Origin: CAIYYX01 sp035530135 | Lineage (GTDB): Bacteria; Pseudomonadota; Gammaproteobacteria; Burkholderiales; Rhodocyclaceae | Length of the DNA stretch: 64,000 nt | Assembly (NCBI GenBank): GCA_035530135.1 | Contig: DATKVJ010000077.1 | Location: 1-64,000, forward strand | Direction: 5' to 3' | In this document: positions 1-8,327 of the stretch, piece by piece | Position numbering within the stretch: position 1 is the first letter of the stretch | How the letters are laid out: each line of letters begins with the position of its first letter | Notes under the pieces: model-generated | What the model was told of the DNA's origin: nothing | The model's database searches: none | Seen by the model: only the letters and a program-made list of their open reading frames with translations | Position numbers and translations under genes: made by a program

Positions 1-96
1 CGCGTAACTTCCGTCGCGCCAACCAAGCCTCTCAGCCCAGCTCCGCACCCAACCCCTTCGATTCTCGAAAGTCAGGCCCGCAACTCACCACCGCCT

Positions 97-138
97 ACCC
101 AAGCACCCACACCTATCGGTTGTCTGGTTGTTAAAGAA
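97..138 (-). promoter_or_regulatory. rRNA leader: boxA antitermination element and boxC-like motif
   Basis: Reading leftward, TTCTTTAACAA (128-138) matches the boxA of bacterial rRNA leaders. It is followed by GATAGGTGTGGGTGCTTGGG (about 98-117), which resembles the conserved element after boxA in betaproteobacterial rRNA leaders and spacers. The remaining bases 1-96 contain no gene and should be the rest of the leader. Because the strong promoter lies just upstream, this is more likely a 16S leader than the 16S-23S spacer. The 16S gene itself is not visible here. Confidence 0.65.
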
Positions 139-187
139 CGGCTAGCCTGTTTCAGTTTCAAAACAACTCGGCCAGCGAAGAAGCGGA

Positions 188-216
188 ACTATACCGAAGC
201 TGATCCGGCTTGTAAA
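188..216 (-). promoter_or_regulatory. Strong sigma70-type promoter of a ribosomal RNA operon (reads leftward)
   Basis: On the minus strand a TTTACA -35 box (211-216) is separated by exactly 17 bases from a TATAGT -10 box (188-193). The discriminator that follows is GC-rich, and an A-rich stretch lies upstream of the -35 like an UP element. A boxA and a boxC-like motif follow about 50-90 bases downstream, so this is read as the promoter of an rrn operon whose 16S gene lies outside the window. The promoter boxes are seen directly. The rRNA assignment is inferred from the leader motifs. Confidence 0.7.
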
Positions 217-248
217 CACCTTCGCCGGATTTTTCTCATTTATCCGGC

Positions 249-1226
249 TCAATCTGGGTAGAAGCGCGAGGCGACCTGCAACTCCTCGCGCACGGCACGT
301 CGCAATTCCGCCGGCGCCAATACCTCGACATCGCGACCGAACTTCAAGATATCCATCAGCAATTCGCGGTGGTTGCTGTAGGGGATTTCCAGCAAATAGC
401 GCTCATCCCTATCGAAGCTGCCCCGCTGCCGCGGATGCCACTGTTCGCTCGCCACCCAGCGCGAGCGCTGCGGCGAAAACCGCAGCTTCGCCCACTGCAC
501 GCGGCGCCCTGAGAAAATTCCGTATCCCGAACCCAGTACCTCGTCGAGGGTTTTTTCAGGGACATTGCGCGCCGCCGTATCGAGAATCTCGGCGCTACGA
601 ATGGCATCGACAGAAAAACTGCGCAGCTCATGGCGTAGATGGCACCAGGCATCCAGATACCAGTTCTCGCGATAATGCACCAGCCGCTGGGGCGACACCT
701 CGCGCTCGCCGATCTCATTCCGGGTGCGCACGAAGTAGGCTATTTGCAGGCGGCGGCGGCGCAACAGGGAGGAGCCGACAACCGCGAAGTGATCCAGGTC
801 CATCCTGCGCGCGGCGATGCCGAGGATGCGGATGCGCTTCTGGATTTCTCCGCTCGGGTTGTCGGCCGAACCCAGAAGCGAGCGCAGTCTAACTAATAGC
901 GGCTGGATATGCGGCCCGAGCAAGCCGCCGCTGTCCAGACCCGCGAGCAAGTGCTGCATCGTGAGTAGGGCATGAATTTCTGAAGCGTTGAACCACAATC
1001 CGGGCAGTTCGTACTGCCCACCAGTCCTTTCCGCCTCGGAGAAACGGTAGCCGCCTTGCTCCCGGTCCCAGACGATCGGCGCATTGAAGCGGTTGCGCAG
1101 GTATTCGAGATCGCGTTTGACCGTGGCACGCGAGACACCGAGCCTTTCCCTCAGCACAGCGAAGGACACAACTCGCTGCTCGCCGAGCAACTGGTCGATC
1201 ATGTAGAAACGTTCGGTACGGTCCAT
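249..1226 (-). CDS. WYL-domain transcriptional regulator with DeoR/HTH_11-type N-terminus
   Basis: A 325-residue predicted cytoplasmic DNA-binding regulator. Residues about 1-60 form a winged helix-turn-helix with the recognition-helix stretch GVSRATVKRDLEYL. The middle holds a WYL domain with a literal WYLDAWC motif near residue 195, and the C-terminus looks like a WCX extension. WYL domains are known or proposed to bind nucleic acid or small ligands and to control transcription. The gene sits immediately upstream of an rRNA operon promoter and reads in the same direction, so read-through from it would enter the rRNA leader. It diverges from trxA. The start is the ATG after a weak GGGGAAG ribosome-binding site. 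The target genes are not evident. Confidence 0.85.
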   Translation of the reverse strand: MDRTERFYMIDQLLGEQRVVSFAVLRERLGVSRATVKRDLEYLRNRFNAPIVWDREQGGYRFSEAERTGGQYELPGLWFNASEIHALLTMQHLLAGLDSGGLLGPHIQPLLVRLRSLLGSADNPSGEIQKRIRILGIAARRMDLDHFAVVGSSLLRRRRLQIAYFVRTRNEIGEREVSPQRLVHYRENWYLDAWCHLRHELRSFSVDAIRSAEILDTAARNVPEKTLDEVLGSGYGIFSGRRVQWAKLRFSPQRSRWVASEQWHPRQRGSFDRDERYLLEIPYSNHRELLMDILKFGRDVEVLAPAELRRAVREELQVASRFYPD

Positions 1227-1344
1227 GGCGGCTTCCCCGGCAACGAGCTAGCTCAAGGAATGAGCCAATGAATATACACCTGCACCAGCGGCCCCAGCAA
1301 AACCCTACGGAATATTGTAAAATGCCGATCAGGATAGGCGTAGC

Positions 1345-1372
1345 CCGGGCATACGCCCGGAGCCGAGTTTTT
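1345..1372 (+). repeat. REP-like GC hairpin in the WYL-trxA gap
   Basis: CCGGGC (1345-1350) pairs with GCCCGG (1355-1360) around an ATAC loop, and a run of five T residues lies about eight bases further on. It could be a short palindromic intergenic repeat or a weak terminator-like structure in the trxA leader. The rest of the gap between the two genes (1227-1450) shows no other gene. Confidence 0.35.
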
Positions 1373-1450
1373 CACAAGCCTGTGCGCTTTCACGATTCAG
1401 TATTTCCCGATAGCCCCGACGGGGCGACACCCTAACTGCAAGAGGAACTC

Positions 1451-1777
1451 ATGAGCGAACATATCCATCACGTTACTGACGCCAGTTTCAAGAACGAGGT
1501 GCTCGAATCGAACCTGCCCGTGCTGGTCGATTACTGGGCCGAGTGGTGTGGCCCCTGCAAGATGGTTGCGCCCATCCTGGACGAAATCGCCAAGGATTAC
1601 ACCGGAAAGCTGAAGGTGGCCAAGCTCAACATCGACGACAATCAGAAGACCCCTGGCGAGTTCGGTATTCGCGGTATTCCGACGCTGATGCTGTTCAAGG
1701 GCGGGAACGTCGAAGCAACCAAGGTCGGTGCCCTGTCGAAATCCCAACTCACCGCCTTTATTGACAGCAACCTCTGA
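1451..1777 (+). CDS. trxA: Thioredoxin 1
   Basis: A 108-residue thioredoxin, the usual size for the family. The redox motif WCGPC occupies residues 32-36, and the cis-proline stretch RGIPTLMLF lies near residue 75. It reduces protein disulfides in the cytoplasm and is recycled by thioredoxin reductase, which is not in this window. The start is fixed by a GAGGAA ribosome-binding site five bases upstream of the ATG. The order trxA-rho is widely conserved in beta- and gammaproteobacteria, which supports both calls. The gap to rho is 182 bases, so rho probably has its own leader and regulation. Confidence 0.97.
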   Translation: MSEHIHHVTDASFKNEVLESNLPVLVDYWAEWCGPCKMVAPILDEIAKDYTGKLKVAKLNIDDNQKTPGEFGIRGIPTLMLFKGGNVEATKVGALSKSQLTAFIDSNL

Positions 1778-1870
1778 TCCCGTTACAGTCCGCCCTGAAG
1801 GTCGCGGCGCCTACCAATAATCACACGATAAAGTAGCGCCGCACGGGCTGGGCTCAGCCCGCATTGATTC

Positions 1871-1959
1871 CCTGGCTTTTCTGCTTACCTGACCACCCTC
1901 AAATCTTCACCGGGTTCTTCCCCTCCATTTCCCCGCTTCACGTCTAGCAGGTTCCCCAC
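1871..1959 (+). promoter_or_regulatory. C-rich, G-poor rho leader (probable Rho-utilisation region)
   Basis: The 89 bases before the rho start contain 38 C and only 12 G, in pyrimidine-rich runs, which is the composition favoured by Rho binding. Rho is known to autoregulate through termination in its own leader in E. coli. A short hairpin (CGGGCTG paired with CAGCCCG, 1844-1861) lies just upstream. The composition is seen directly. Autoregulation is inferred. Confidence 0.45.
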
Positions 1960-3219
1960 ATGCATCTATCGGAGCTCAAAGTCCTCCACGTCGGTCAATT
2001 GCTTGAAATGGCCATCGCCAACGAGATCGATGGCGCCAACCGGCTGCGCAAGCAGGAACTGATCTTCGCCCTTCTCAAGAACCGCGCCAAGAAGGGTGAA
2101 AGCATATTCGGTGATGGCGCCCTGGAGGTATTGCCCGACGGCTTCGGCTTCCTGCGCTCGCCTGACACTTCCTATCTGGCCGGCACTGACGACATCTACA
2201 TCAGTCCCAGCCAGATCCGCCGCTTCAACCTGCACACGGGCGATACCATCGAAGGCGAGATCCGCACGCCCAAGGATGGCGAGCGCTACTTCGCGCTGGT
2301 CAAGGTAGACAAGGTCAACGGCGAACCGCCGGAGGCGTCGAAGCACAAGATCCTGTTCGAGAACCTGACGCCGCTGCATCCGAACAAGCATATGTTGCTC
2401 GAGCGCGACATGCGCGGCGAAGAGAACACCACGAGCCGCGTCATCGACATCATCGCCCCAATCGGCAAGGGTCAGCGCGGCCTTCTGGTGGCCAGTCCGA
2501 AGAGTGGCAAGACGGTGATGATGCAGCATATCGCGCACGCCATCTCGGTCAATCATCCCGATGTGGTGCTGATCGTTCTGCTGATTGACGAACGTCCCGA
2601 GGAGGTCACCGAAATGCAGCGTTCGGTTAAGGGCGAGGTGGTCGCCTCGACCTTCGACGAACCGGCGACGCGTCATGTCCAAGTCGCCGAGATGGTGATC
2701 GAGAAAGCCAAGCGCCTGGTCGAACACAAGAAGGATGTGGTCATCCTGCTCGACTCCATCACCCGCCTGGCCCGCGCTTACAATACTGTGGTCCCGGCCT
2801 CGGGCAAGGTGCTCACTGGCGGCGTCGATGCCAACGCCCTGCAGCGGCCCAAGCGCTTCTTCGGCGCTGCCCGCAACGTCGAGGAGGGCGGCTCGCTAAC
2901 CATCATTGCTACAGCCCTGATCGATACCGGCAGCCGCATGGACGACGTCATCTACGAGGAATTCAAGGGCACAGGCAACATGGAAATCCACCTCGACCGA
3001 CGCATGGCGGAGAAGCGTGTCTACCCGGCGATCAACGTCAATCGCTCAGGCACGCGGCGCGAGGAGTTGCTGCTCAAGCCCGATGTGCTGCAGAAAATGT
3101 GGGTGCTGCGCAAGCTGCTCTACAACATGGACGACATGGAAGCGATGGAGTTCCTGCTCGACAAGATCAAGGCGACCAAAAACAATGCGGAATTCTTCGA
3201 CGCGATGCGCCGCGGCTGA
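1960..3219 (+). CDS. rho: Transcription termination factor Rho
   Basis: A 419-residue hexameric RNA-dependent ATPase that terminates transcription. The N-terminal Rho_N segment is followed by a cold-shock-like RNA-binding domain with DGFGFLR at residues 60-66. The motor domain carries Walker A (ASPKSGKT, about residues 178-185) and Walker B (VILLDSITRLARAYN, about 260-275). Length matches the roughly 419 residues of E. coli Rho, with no large insertion in the RNA-binding domain. It follows trxA and precedes rpmE, a common arrangement. The start ATG follows the C-rich leader, and the ribosome-binding site is weak (CAGGTT). Confidence 0.98.
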   Translation: MHLSELKVLHVGQLLEMAIANEIDGANRLRKQELIFALLKNRAKKGESIFGDGALEVLPDGFGFLRSPDTSYLAGTDDIYISPSQIRRFNLHTGDTIEGEIRTPKDGERYFALVKVDKVNGEPPEASKHKILFENLTPLHPNKHMLLERDMRGEENTTSRVIDIIAPIGKGQRGLLVASPKSGKTVMMQHIAHAISVNHPDVVLIVLLIDERPEEVTEMQRSVKGEVVASTFDEPATRHVQVAEMVIEKAKRLVEHKKDVVILLDSITRLARAYNTVVPASGKVLTGGVDANALQRPKRFFGAARNVEEGGSLTIIATALIDTGSRMDDVIYEEFKGTGNMEIHLDRRMAEKRVYPAINVNRSGTRREELLLKPDVLQKMWVLRKLLYNMDDMEAMEFLLDKIKATKNNAEFFDAMRRG

Positions 3220-3305
3220 AGATTGCAATCTACCGCGAATTCAAGGATAATTCCGCGCTTTCCCGGCCTGACTCCGGGCGCGAGGCAACACCGAGGACTA
3301 CGGAT

Positions 3306-3521
3306 ATGAAAGAAACCATACACCCCAACTACGTCGAGATCGACGTTACCTGCAGCTGCGGCAACGCCTTCAAAACGCGCTCGACCACCGGTCGGCCGCT
3401 GCACATCGAAGTCTGCGCCGCCTGCCACCCGTTCTATACTGGCAAGCAGAAGATCGTCGACACCGCCGGGCGCGTCGAACGCTTCCGCCAGAAATATGGC
3501 ACCGTCCAGCGTTCGGCCTGA
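3306..3521 (+). CDS. rpmE: 50S ribosomal protein L31, zinc-binding form
   Basis: A 71-residue L31 of the large ribosomal subunit. The zinc-ligand cysteines typical of the C+ form are present as CSC at residues 16-18 and CAAC at 37-40, so this is RpmE rather than the zinc-independent paralogue. The frame stays open upstream to 3099 inside rho, but homology begins only at the ATG at 3306 (MKETIHPNYVEI). The gene follows rho by 86 bases and is closed by a good intrinsic terminator. Confidence 0.97.
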   Translation: MKETIHPNYVEIDVTCSCGNAFKTRSTTGRPLHIEVCAACHPFYTGKQKIVDTAGRVERFRQKYGTVQRSA

Positions 3522-3540
3522 TCGGGCACCGGAACAGCGA

Positions 3541-3564
3541 AAGGCAGCTTAGGCTGCCTTTTTT
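3541..3564 (+). terminator. Intrinsic terminator after rpmE
   Basis: AAGGCAGC (3541-3548) pairs with GCTGCCTT (3553-3560) around a four-base loop and is followed directly by TTTT. It lies 20 bases after the rpmE stop and separates the trxA-rho-rpmE block from the next gene. Confidence 0.85.
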
Positions 3565-3588
3565 CGTTTCTGACCCGCTGCCGACGGC

Positions 3589-5202
3589 ATGCCCGCGCTG
3601 CCCCGTTTTCCTGTCAAGCTGCCGCTCTCCGGCGTGGCGCTGGCCGTCCTGTGCGCGTTCTACCTCCTGGCAGGCCTGATCGGCCATGACCCATGGAAGA
3701 GCGACGATGCCGTGCACTTCGGCATCACTTACGGGTTCCTCACCGGCTCCGACTGGCTGGTACCGCATCTTGCCGGCGAACCGATGCTGGGCTCGCCGCC
3801 GCTCTATTACTGGCTTGCCGCCGCTTGCGCCCGATCGTTCGGCTGGCTGCTGCCGCTGCACGATGCCGCCCGCCTCGCCTCGGGCCTGTGCGGTGCCGCC
3901 TTCCTCGCTTTTCTGGCATCGGCGAGCCGCCGCCTCCACGGTCCTGCGGCGGGCAGCGCCGCGGTACTGGTGGTCATCGGCTGCCTCGGCCTGCTGGTGC
4001 CGATTCACGACATGCAGCCCCAGATAGCTCTGCTCGCGGCCAGCGCTGCATTCTATGCCGGGCTCGCGCTCCTACCGCAGCGGCCGGCCTTGGGTGGCCT
4101 GCAGGCGGGACTCGGTCTCGGTCTGGGCTTCCTCGCCGTCGGTACGACTGCGCTGATCACCCTGTCACCGCTGCTGCTCTTACTGCCGGCCAACCGCCAC
4201 TGGCGCAGTCACGACAGCCGACGCGGCCTGGCCGTTGCCATCGTCGTCGCCTTGCCGCTCATCGCACTGTGGCCCCTGTTGCTCTCCTGGCTAGCGCCAA
4301 GAGCACTGGGCGCCTGGTGGCACGCCGACCGCCCCCACTATCAAGGTCACTGGTTGAGCGCTCTACCGGATCAGCTTGAGCTGCTGGTCTGGTTCGCCTG
4401 GCCTGCCCTGCCCCTGGCGCTATGGACGCTCTGGCTCAATCGCCACCGTCTCTCCGGACCGACGCTGATCCTACCGCTCGCCGGCACCGTTACCTCTCTC
4501 CTCGCCCTGGTCTTTATCTACCAGCCGCGGCCGGTCGAGGCTTTGCCCTTGTTGGTGCCGCTGACGCTCCTGGCGGCGGCCGGTGCCGGTCGCATGCGGC
4601 GTGGTGCGACCAACGCCTTCGACTGGTTCGGCATGATGACGCTGACGCTGGTAGCGGCGCTGATCTGGTTGGGTAGCATCGCTATGAATTTCGGCGTCCC
4701 GCCGAAAGTTGCGCACAACTTCGCCAGGCTCGCGCCGGGATTCGTGGCCCATGGCAGCATCCCCATATTCGCCTTCTCGGCGCTCCTGACCCTGGCCTGG
4801 CTTTGGCTTATTTTTGCCAGCCCGCGCTCGCCCTGGCGCGCCATCAACCACTGGGCGGCAGGCGTGACGCTGGTCTGGGTACTGGTGATCGCGCTGTGGC
4901 TGCCCTGGATCGATTACGGCAAGAGCTATCGCGGCGTTGCCGCCTCGCTCAAGCGGGCGCTGCCCGCATCCGGGCAGTGCGTCGCCGGACGCAACCTAGG
5001 TGGCGCTCAGCGCGCCTCACTGCAATATTTTGCGGGAGTCGTCACGGTGAATGCGAACACGCGCGCAGGCGCCGCCTGTGGGTTGCTGCTGGTGCAAGGG
5101 AGTCGCAAGAGCCGGCCGGCGCCGGCGGGCTGGCACGAGTTGTGGGAGGGTCACCGCCCCGGCGACCGCAGCGAACGGCTGCGTCTGTATCGGCGCGATT
5201 GA
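3589..5202 (+). CDS. GT39/ArnT-like polytopic membrane glycosyltransferase
   Basis: A 537-residue integral membrane protein with about 11-12 hydrophobic segments. The first periplasmic loop carries HDPWKSDDAVHFG after TM1, placed like the acidic catalytic loop of GT-C enzymes of the PMT/ArnT family. PLYYWLAA shortly after is also typical of that family. Such enzymes move a sugar from a polyprenyl-phosphate donor to lipid A, protein or another envelope acceptor. No aminoarabinose genes lie nearby, so the donor and acceptor are unknown and I do not call it arnT. It starts 25 bases after the rpmE terminator and converges on orn. Confidence 0.75.
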   Translation: MPALPRFPVKLPLSGVALAVLCAFYLLAGLIGHDPWKSDDAVHFGITYGFLTGSDWLVPHLAGEPMLGSPPLYYWLAAACARSFGWLLPLHDAARLASGLCGAAFLAFLASASRRLHGPAAGSAAVLVVIGCLGLLVPIHDMQPQIALLAASAAFYAGLALLPQRPALGGLQAGLGLGLGFLAVGTTALITLSPLLLLLPANRHWRSHDSRRGLAVAIVVALPLIALWPLLLSWLAPRALGAWWHADRPHYQGHWLSALPDQLELLVWFAWPALPLALWTLWLNRHRLSGPTLILPLAGTVTSLLALVFIYQPRPVEALPLLVPLTLLAAAGAGRMRRGATNAFDWFGMMTLTLVAALIWLGSIAMNFGVPPKVAHNFARLAPGFVAHGSIPIFAFSALLTLAWLWLIFASPRSPWRAINHWAAGVTLVWVLVIALWLPWIDYGKSYRGVAASLKRALPASGQCVAGRNLGGAQRASLQYFAGVVTVNANTRAGAACGLLLVQGSRKSRPAPAGWHELWEGHRPGDRSERLRLYRRD

Positions 5203-5211
5203 CGCGCCGCT

Positions 5212-5757
5212 CTACAAGCGGAGAAAGTTGTCGCGGTAGTACTTCATTTCCTCGATCGACTCGTTGATGTCGGCCAGCGCCTCGTGCTTGCCGTTCTTGA
5301 CGACGCCCTTGGCCAGCTCTGGCCTCCAGCGCTTGCACAGTTCTTTCAGGGTGCTGACGTCGAGATTGCGATAGTGGAAGTAAGCCTCCAGCTTGGGCAT
5401 GTAGCGCGCCATGAAACGGCGATCCTGGCAGATCGAGTTGCCGCACATCGGCGAGGCGCGCTCCGGCACGTAGAGTTTGAGGAAGGCCAGGCACTGCTCC
5501 TCGATCTCTGCCTCCGTCAGAGTTGAGGCCTTGACCTTGGCTATCAGCCCGGAACGGCCGTGGGTTCCCTTGTTCCAGTCATCCATGGCGTCGAGCACGG
5601 CGTCGGTCTGATGCACCACCCAAGCCGGACCTTCGACGACGGTGTTGAGGCGGGAGTCGGTGATGACGAAGGCGATCTCGATGATACGATCGGAATCCGG
5701 ATCGAGGCCGGTCATCTCCATGTCCAGCCAGACTAAGGCATTCTGATCTTGTGCCAT
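5212..5757 (-). CDS. orn: Oligoribonuclease
   Basis: A 181-residue 3'-5' exoribonuclease that removes the last short oligoribonucleotides, including the pGpG product of c-di-GMP breakdown. It is a DEDDh-family enzyme: the first acidic pair is visible as LDMEMTGLDP (Asp12, Glu14), and the characteristic NSICQDRRFM and YHYRNLDVSTLKEL stretches follow. Length matches the family. It is convergent with the GT39-like gene (9 bases between stops) and divergent from the M48 protease gene. Confidence 0.97.
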   Translation of the reverse strand: MAQDQNALVWLDMEMTGLDPDSDRIIEIAFVITDSRLNTVVEGPAWVVHQTDAVLDAMDDWNKGTHGRSGLIAKVKASTLTEAEIEEQCLAFLKLYVPERASPMCGNSICQDRRFMARYMPKLEAYFHYRNLDVSTLKELCKRWRPELAKGVVKNGKHEALADINESIEEMKYYRDNFLRL

Positions 5758-5814
5758 AATTTTCGCGCTGAAAAAACGCGTATTCTGTCACAGTTCCGTA
5801 CAGCTTAAGGCGCC

Positions 5815-7071
5815 ATGCCCCTCACTTCTTCGCGACTCTTCGCCTTGATCTTTCTCGCCACCCTGGTGGCCACCGCCCTGCTGCGCGTCTGGCTCGCCAT
5901 GCGCCAGCTACGCCACGTCGCGGCGCACCGCAGCGTCGTACCGACGGAATTTGCCGAACGTATTCCGCTCGCCTTGCATCATAAGGCGGCCGATTACACC
6001 TGTGCCAAGACCCGGCTGGGGCTGGCCGAGTTCGCCGCCGGCACGCTGCTGTTGCTGGCCTTCACGTACGGCGGCTTTCTGCAAGCCGCCAACGATTTCT
6101 GGCTGCGCACCTTCGCCGCCGGTGGCTACGCCCAGGGACTGGCGCTGTTCGCCAGCGTGGCATTGGCCGGTTTCATCATCGACCTGCCGTTCGCGCTCTA
6201 TCGCACCTTCGTTCTCGAGGCGCGCTACGGCTTCAACCAGATGAGCTGGCCGCTGTTCCTGGCCGATCTGGCCAAGCAGGGGGTGCTCGCGGTACTGATC
6301 GGAGCCCCGGTGCTGCTGGCAGTGCTCTGGCTGATGGCGGCGATGGGACGCTACTGGTGGCTCTATGTCTGGCTGTTCTGGCTGGCTTTCAACCTGCTGG
6401 TGCTGCTGCTCTATCCGACGCTGATCGCACCGCTGTTCAACAAGTTCGTGCCGCTCGACGATGCCGAATTGAAGTCCCGCATCGAGGCCCTGCTCTCCCG
6501 CTGCGGCTTCCGCGCCAGCGGCCTGTTCGTCATGGACGGCTCGAAGCGCTCGGCGCACGGCAACGCCTATTTCACCGGCTTCGGCGCCGCCAAACGCATC
6601 GTCTTCTTCGACACGTTGCTCTCACGCCTGGCGCCGACGGAGATCGAGGCGGTACTCGCCCACGAGCTCGGCCACTACCAGCATCGCCACGTCTGGCAAC
6701 GCATCGCCCTGCTCGCCGCGCTCAGCCTGGGATTCCTCTGGCTGCTCGGACTGCTGATGGAACAGCCGTGGTTCTATGCCGGACTTGGCGTGACCAGCCA
6801 GGGCACGGCACTGGCCCTGATCCTGTTCTCGCTGGTGTTGCCGGTGTTCACCTTCCCGCTGACGCCGCTGATGTCGCACATCTCGCGGCGGCACGAGTAT
6901 CAGGCCGATGCCTACGCAGCGTCGCAAACGCGGGCTTCCGATCTCATCGCCGCCCTGGTCAAGCTGTATCGCGACAATGCCGCGACGCTGACTCCCGATC
7001 CGCTCTATTCGCTGTTCTACGATTCCCATCCGCCGGCAGCGTTGCGCATTGCGCACCTGCACAACGCCTGA
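5815..7071 (+). CDS. M48 (Ste24/CAAX-type) membrane metalloprotease
   Basis: A 418-residue integral membrane zinc protease. It has several TM segments before the catalytic motif HELGH (residues 283-287), and the third zinc ligand is probably the Glu of RRHEYQADAYA near residue 358. The N-terminal multi-TM part matches the Ste24-like branch of M48 rather than the shorter HtpX. In this branch the enzyme is thought to act in quality control of membrane or secreted proteins. phhB follows after 11 bases and rsgA overlaps phhB, so the three may be co-transcribed. Confidence 0.9.
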   Translation: MPLTSSRLFALIFLATLVATALLRVWLAMRQLRHVAAHRSVVPTEFAERIPLALHHKAADYTCAKTRLGLAEFAAGTLLLLAFTYGGFLQAANDFWLRTFAAGGYAQGLALFASVALAGFIIDLPFALYRTFVLEARYGFNQMSWPLFLADLAKQGVLAVLIGAPVLLAVLWLMAAMGRYWWLYVWLFWLAFNLLVLLLYPTLIAPLFNKFVPLDDAELKSRIEALLSRCGFRASGLFVMDGSKRSAHGNAYFTGFGAAKRIVFFDTLLSRLAPTEIEAVLAHELGHYQHRHVWQRIALLAALSLGFLWLLGLLMEQPWFYAGLGVTSQGTALALILFSLVLPVFTFPLTPLMSHISRRHEYQADAYAASQTRASDLIAALVKLYRDNAATLTPDPLYSLFYDSHPPAALRIAHLHNA

Positions 7072-7082
7072 GGAGCCGAGCC

Positions 7083-7415
7083 ATGCCCAAGGAACTCTCG
7101 AAAGCCCGGTGCAGGCCCTGCGCAGCGGGGCTGCCGCCGCTCACCGATGCCGAAGCGTCCCGGCTGCTGGCCTCGCTCGACGGCTGGGTGCGCGCAGGGA
7201 GCACGATAGTCAAGACCTACCGCTTCAGCAATTATTACGAGACCCTGGCTTTCGTCAATGCCTCGGCGTGGATTTCGCACCGAGAGGATCACCATCCCGA
7301 TCTGGCGGTGGGCTATAACCAATGCCAGGTCACCTACACCACCCACGCCGTCGGCGGGCTCTCCAACAACGACTTCATCTGCGCGGCCAAGCTGGATGCG
7401 CTATTCGCACTTTGA
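7083..7415 (+). CDS. phhB: Pterin-4a-carbinolamine dehydratase
   Basis: A 110-residue PCD/DCoH-family enzyme that dehydrates 4a-hydroxytetrahydrobiopterin. The signature EDHHPDLAVGYNQ (residues 68-80) contains the catalytic His pair, and THAVGGLSNND follows. No phenylalanine hydroxylase gene lies nearby; stand-alone copies occur in many proteobacteria, where the role may be pterin recycling or molybdopterin-related. The ATG at 7083 follows a GGAGCCGAGCC ribosome-binding region. The frame remains open far upstream inside the M48 gene, but that part is a shadow. Confidence 0.93.
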   Translation: MPKELSKARCRPCAAGLPPLTDAEASRLLASLDGWVRAGSTIVKTYRFSNYYETLAFVNASAWISHREDHHPDLAVGYNQCQVTYTTHAVGGLSNNDFICAAKLDALFAL

Positions 7416-8281
7416 GCAGCAGCCTCGAAGGAACCGTCGTCGCCGCCTTCGGGCGGCATTATGAGGTCGAACTCGCCGACGGTACCCATCTCACCGGCTT
7501 CCCCCGCGGCAAGAAGAGTCCTTACGCTTGCGGCGACCGCGTCGCGCTGGAGCGCGTCGCCGCCGATCAGGTACAGATCCAGCGCCACCTGCCGCGCACT
7601 TCACTGCTCTACCGCTCCGACGCCTACCGCGAGAAGCTGATCGCCGCCAACGCCACGCAAATCGTGCTGGTGGTCGCCACCGAGCCCTCGTTCTCTGACG
7701 AACTGCTCACGCGCGCCCTAGTTGCCGCCGAGAGCCAGGGCCTCTCCAGCATCATCGTGCTCAACAAGGCGGATCTGGCTGAAGGCCTGGAACAGGCGCT
7801 GGCGCGGCTGGTCCCACTGCAAGCGCTGGGTTACCCGGTGATCGTGATCTCGGCACGGACCGACGCCGCACCGCTCCTGCCTCTGCTCGCCGGAGAGCTC
7901 TCGGTGCTGGTGGGCCAGTCGGGTATGGGCAAATCGACCCTGATCAACGCCTTGGTGCCGGGCGCCGCCGCCGCAACTCGCGAAATCTCGGCGGCCCTGG
8001 ACTCGGGCAAGCACACCACCACCCACGCCCGCCTCTATCGCCTCGACCACGGCGGCGCCTTGATCGACAGCCCCGGCCTGCAGGAGTTCGGCCTCGCCCA
8101 CCTGCCTCGCGGTGCCATCGAGCAGGGCTTCATCGAGTTCCGGCCCCACCTGGGCGCCTGCCGCTTTCGCGACTGCCGGCATCGGTCCGAGCCCGACTGC
8201 GCCATCAAACGGGCTGTTGCGCAAGGCCAGATCGACAGCCACCGCTTCGAGCAGTTCCTGCGCCTGACGGCCGGGCATTGA
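7412..8281 (+). CDS. rsgA: Ribosome small-subunit-dependent GTPase A
   Basis: A 289-residue circularly permuted GTPase that acts in late 30S subunit maturation. It has an N-terminal OB-fold, G4 (VLNKADL), G1 (GQSGMGKST) and G3 (DSPG) in permuted order, and a C-terminal zinc finger with Cys-Cys-His-Cys around CRFRDCRHRSEPDC. A TTG start at 7412 overlaps the phhB stop (TTGA), which fits translational coupling and the family N-terminus. An in-frame ATG at 7322 would add 30 unrelated residues lying inside phhB, so it is rejected. Confidence 0.93.
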   Translation: MSSSLEGTVVAAFGRHYEVELADGTHLTGFPRGKKSPYACGDRVALERVAADQVQIQRHLPRTSLLYRSDAYREKLIAANATQIVLVVATEPSFSDELLTRALVAAESQGLSSIIVLNKADLAEGLEQALARLVPLQALGYPVIVISARTDAAPLLPLLAGELSVLVGQSGMGKSTLINALVPGAAAATREISAALDSGKHTTTHARLYRLDHGGALIDSPGLQEFGLAHLPRGAIEQGFIEFRPHLGACRFRDCRHRSEPDCAIKRAVAQGQIDSHRFEQFLRLTAGH

Positions 8282-8327
8282 TCGCGGGCCCCGCCGTTCC
8301 CAACCGGACCAGCGCGTCGCGGTCGGG

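Noticed and set aside
7322..7411. ATG start for rsgA inside phhB
   Set aside because: The added residues are an off-frame reading of phhB; homology starts at the TTG at 7412.
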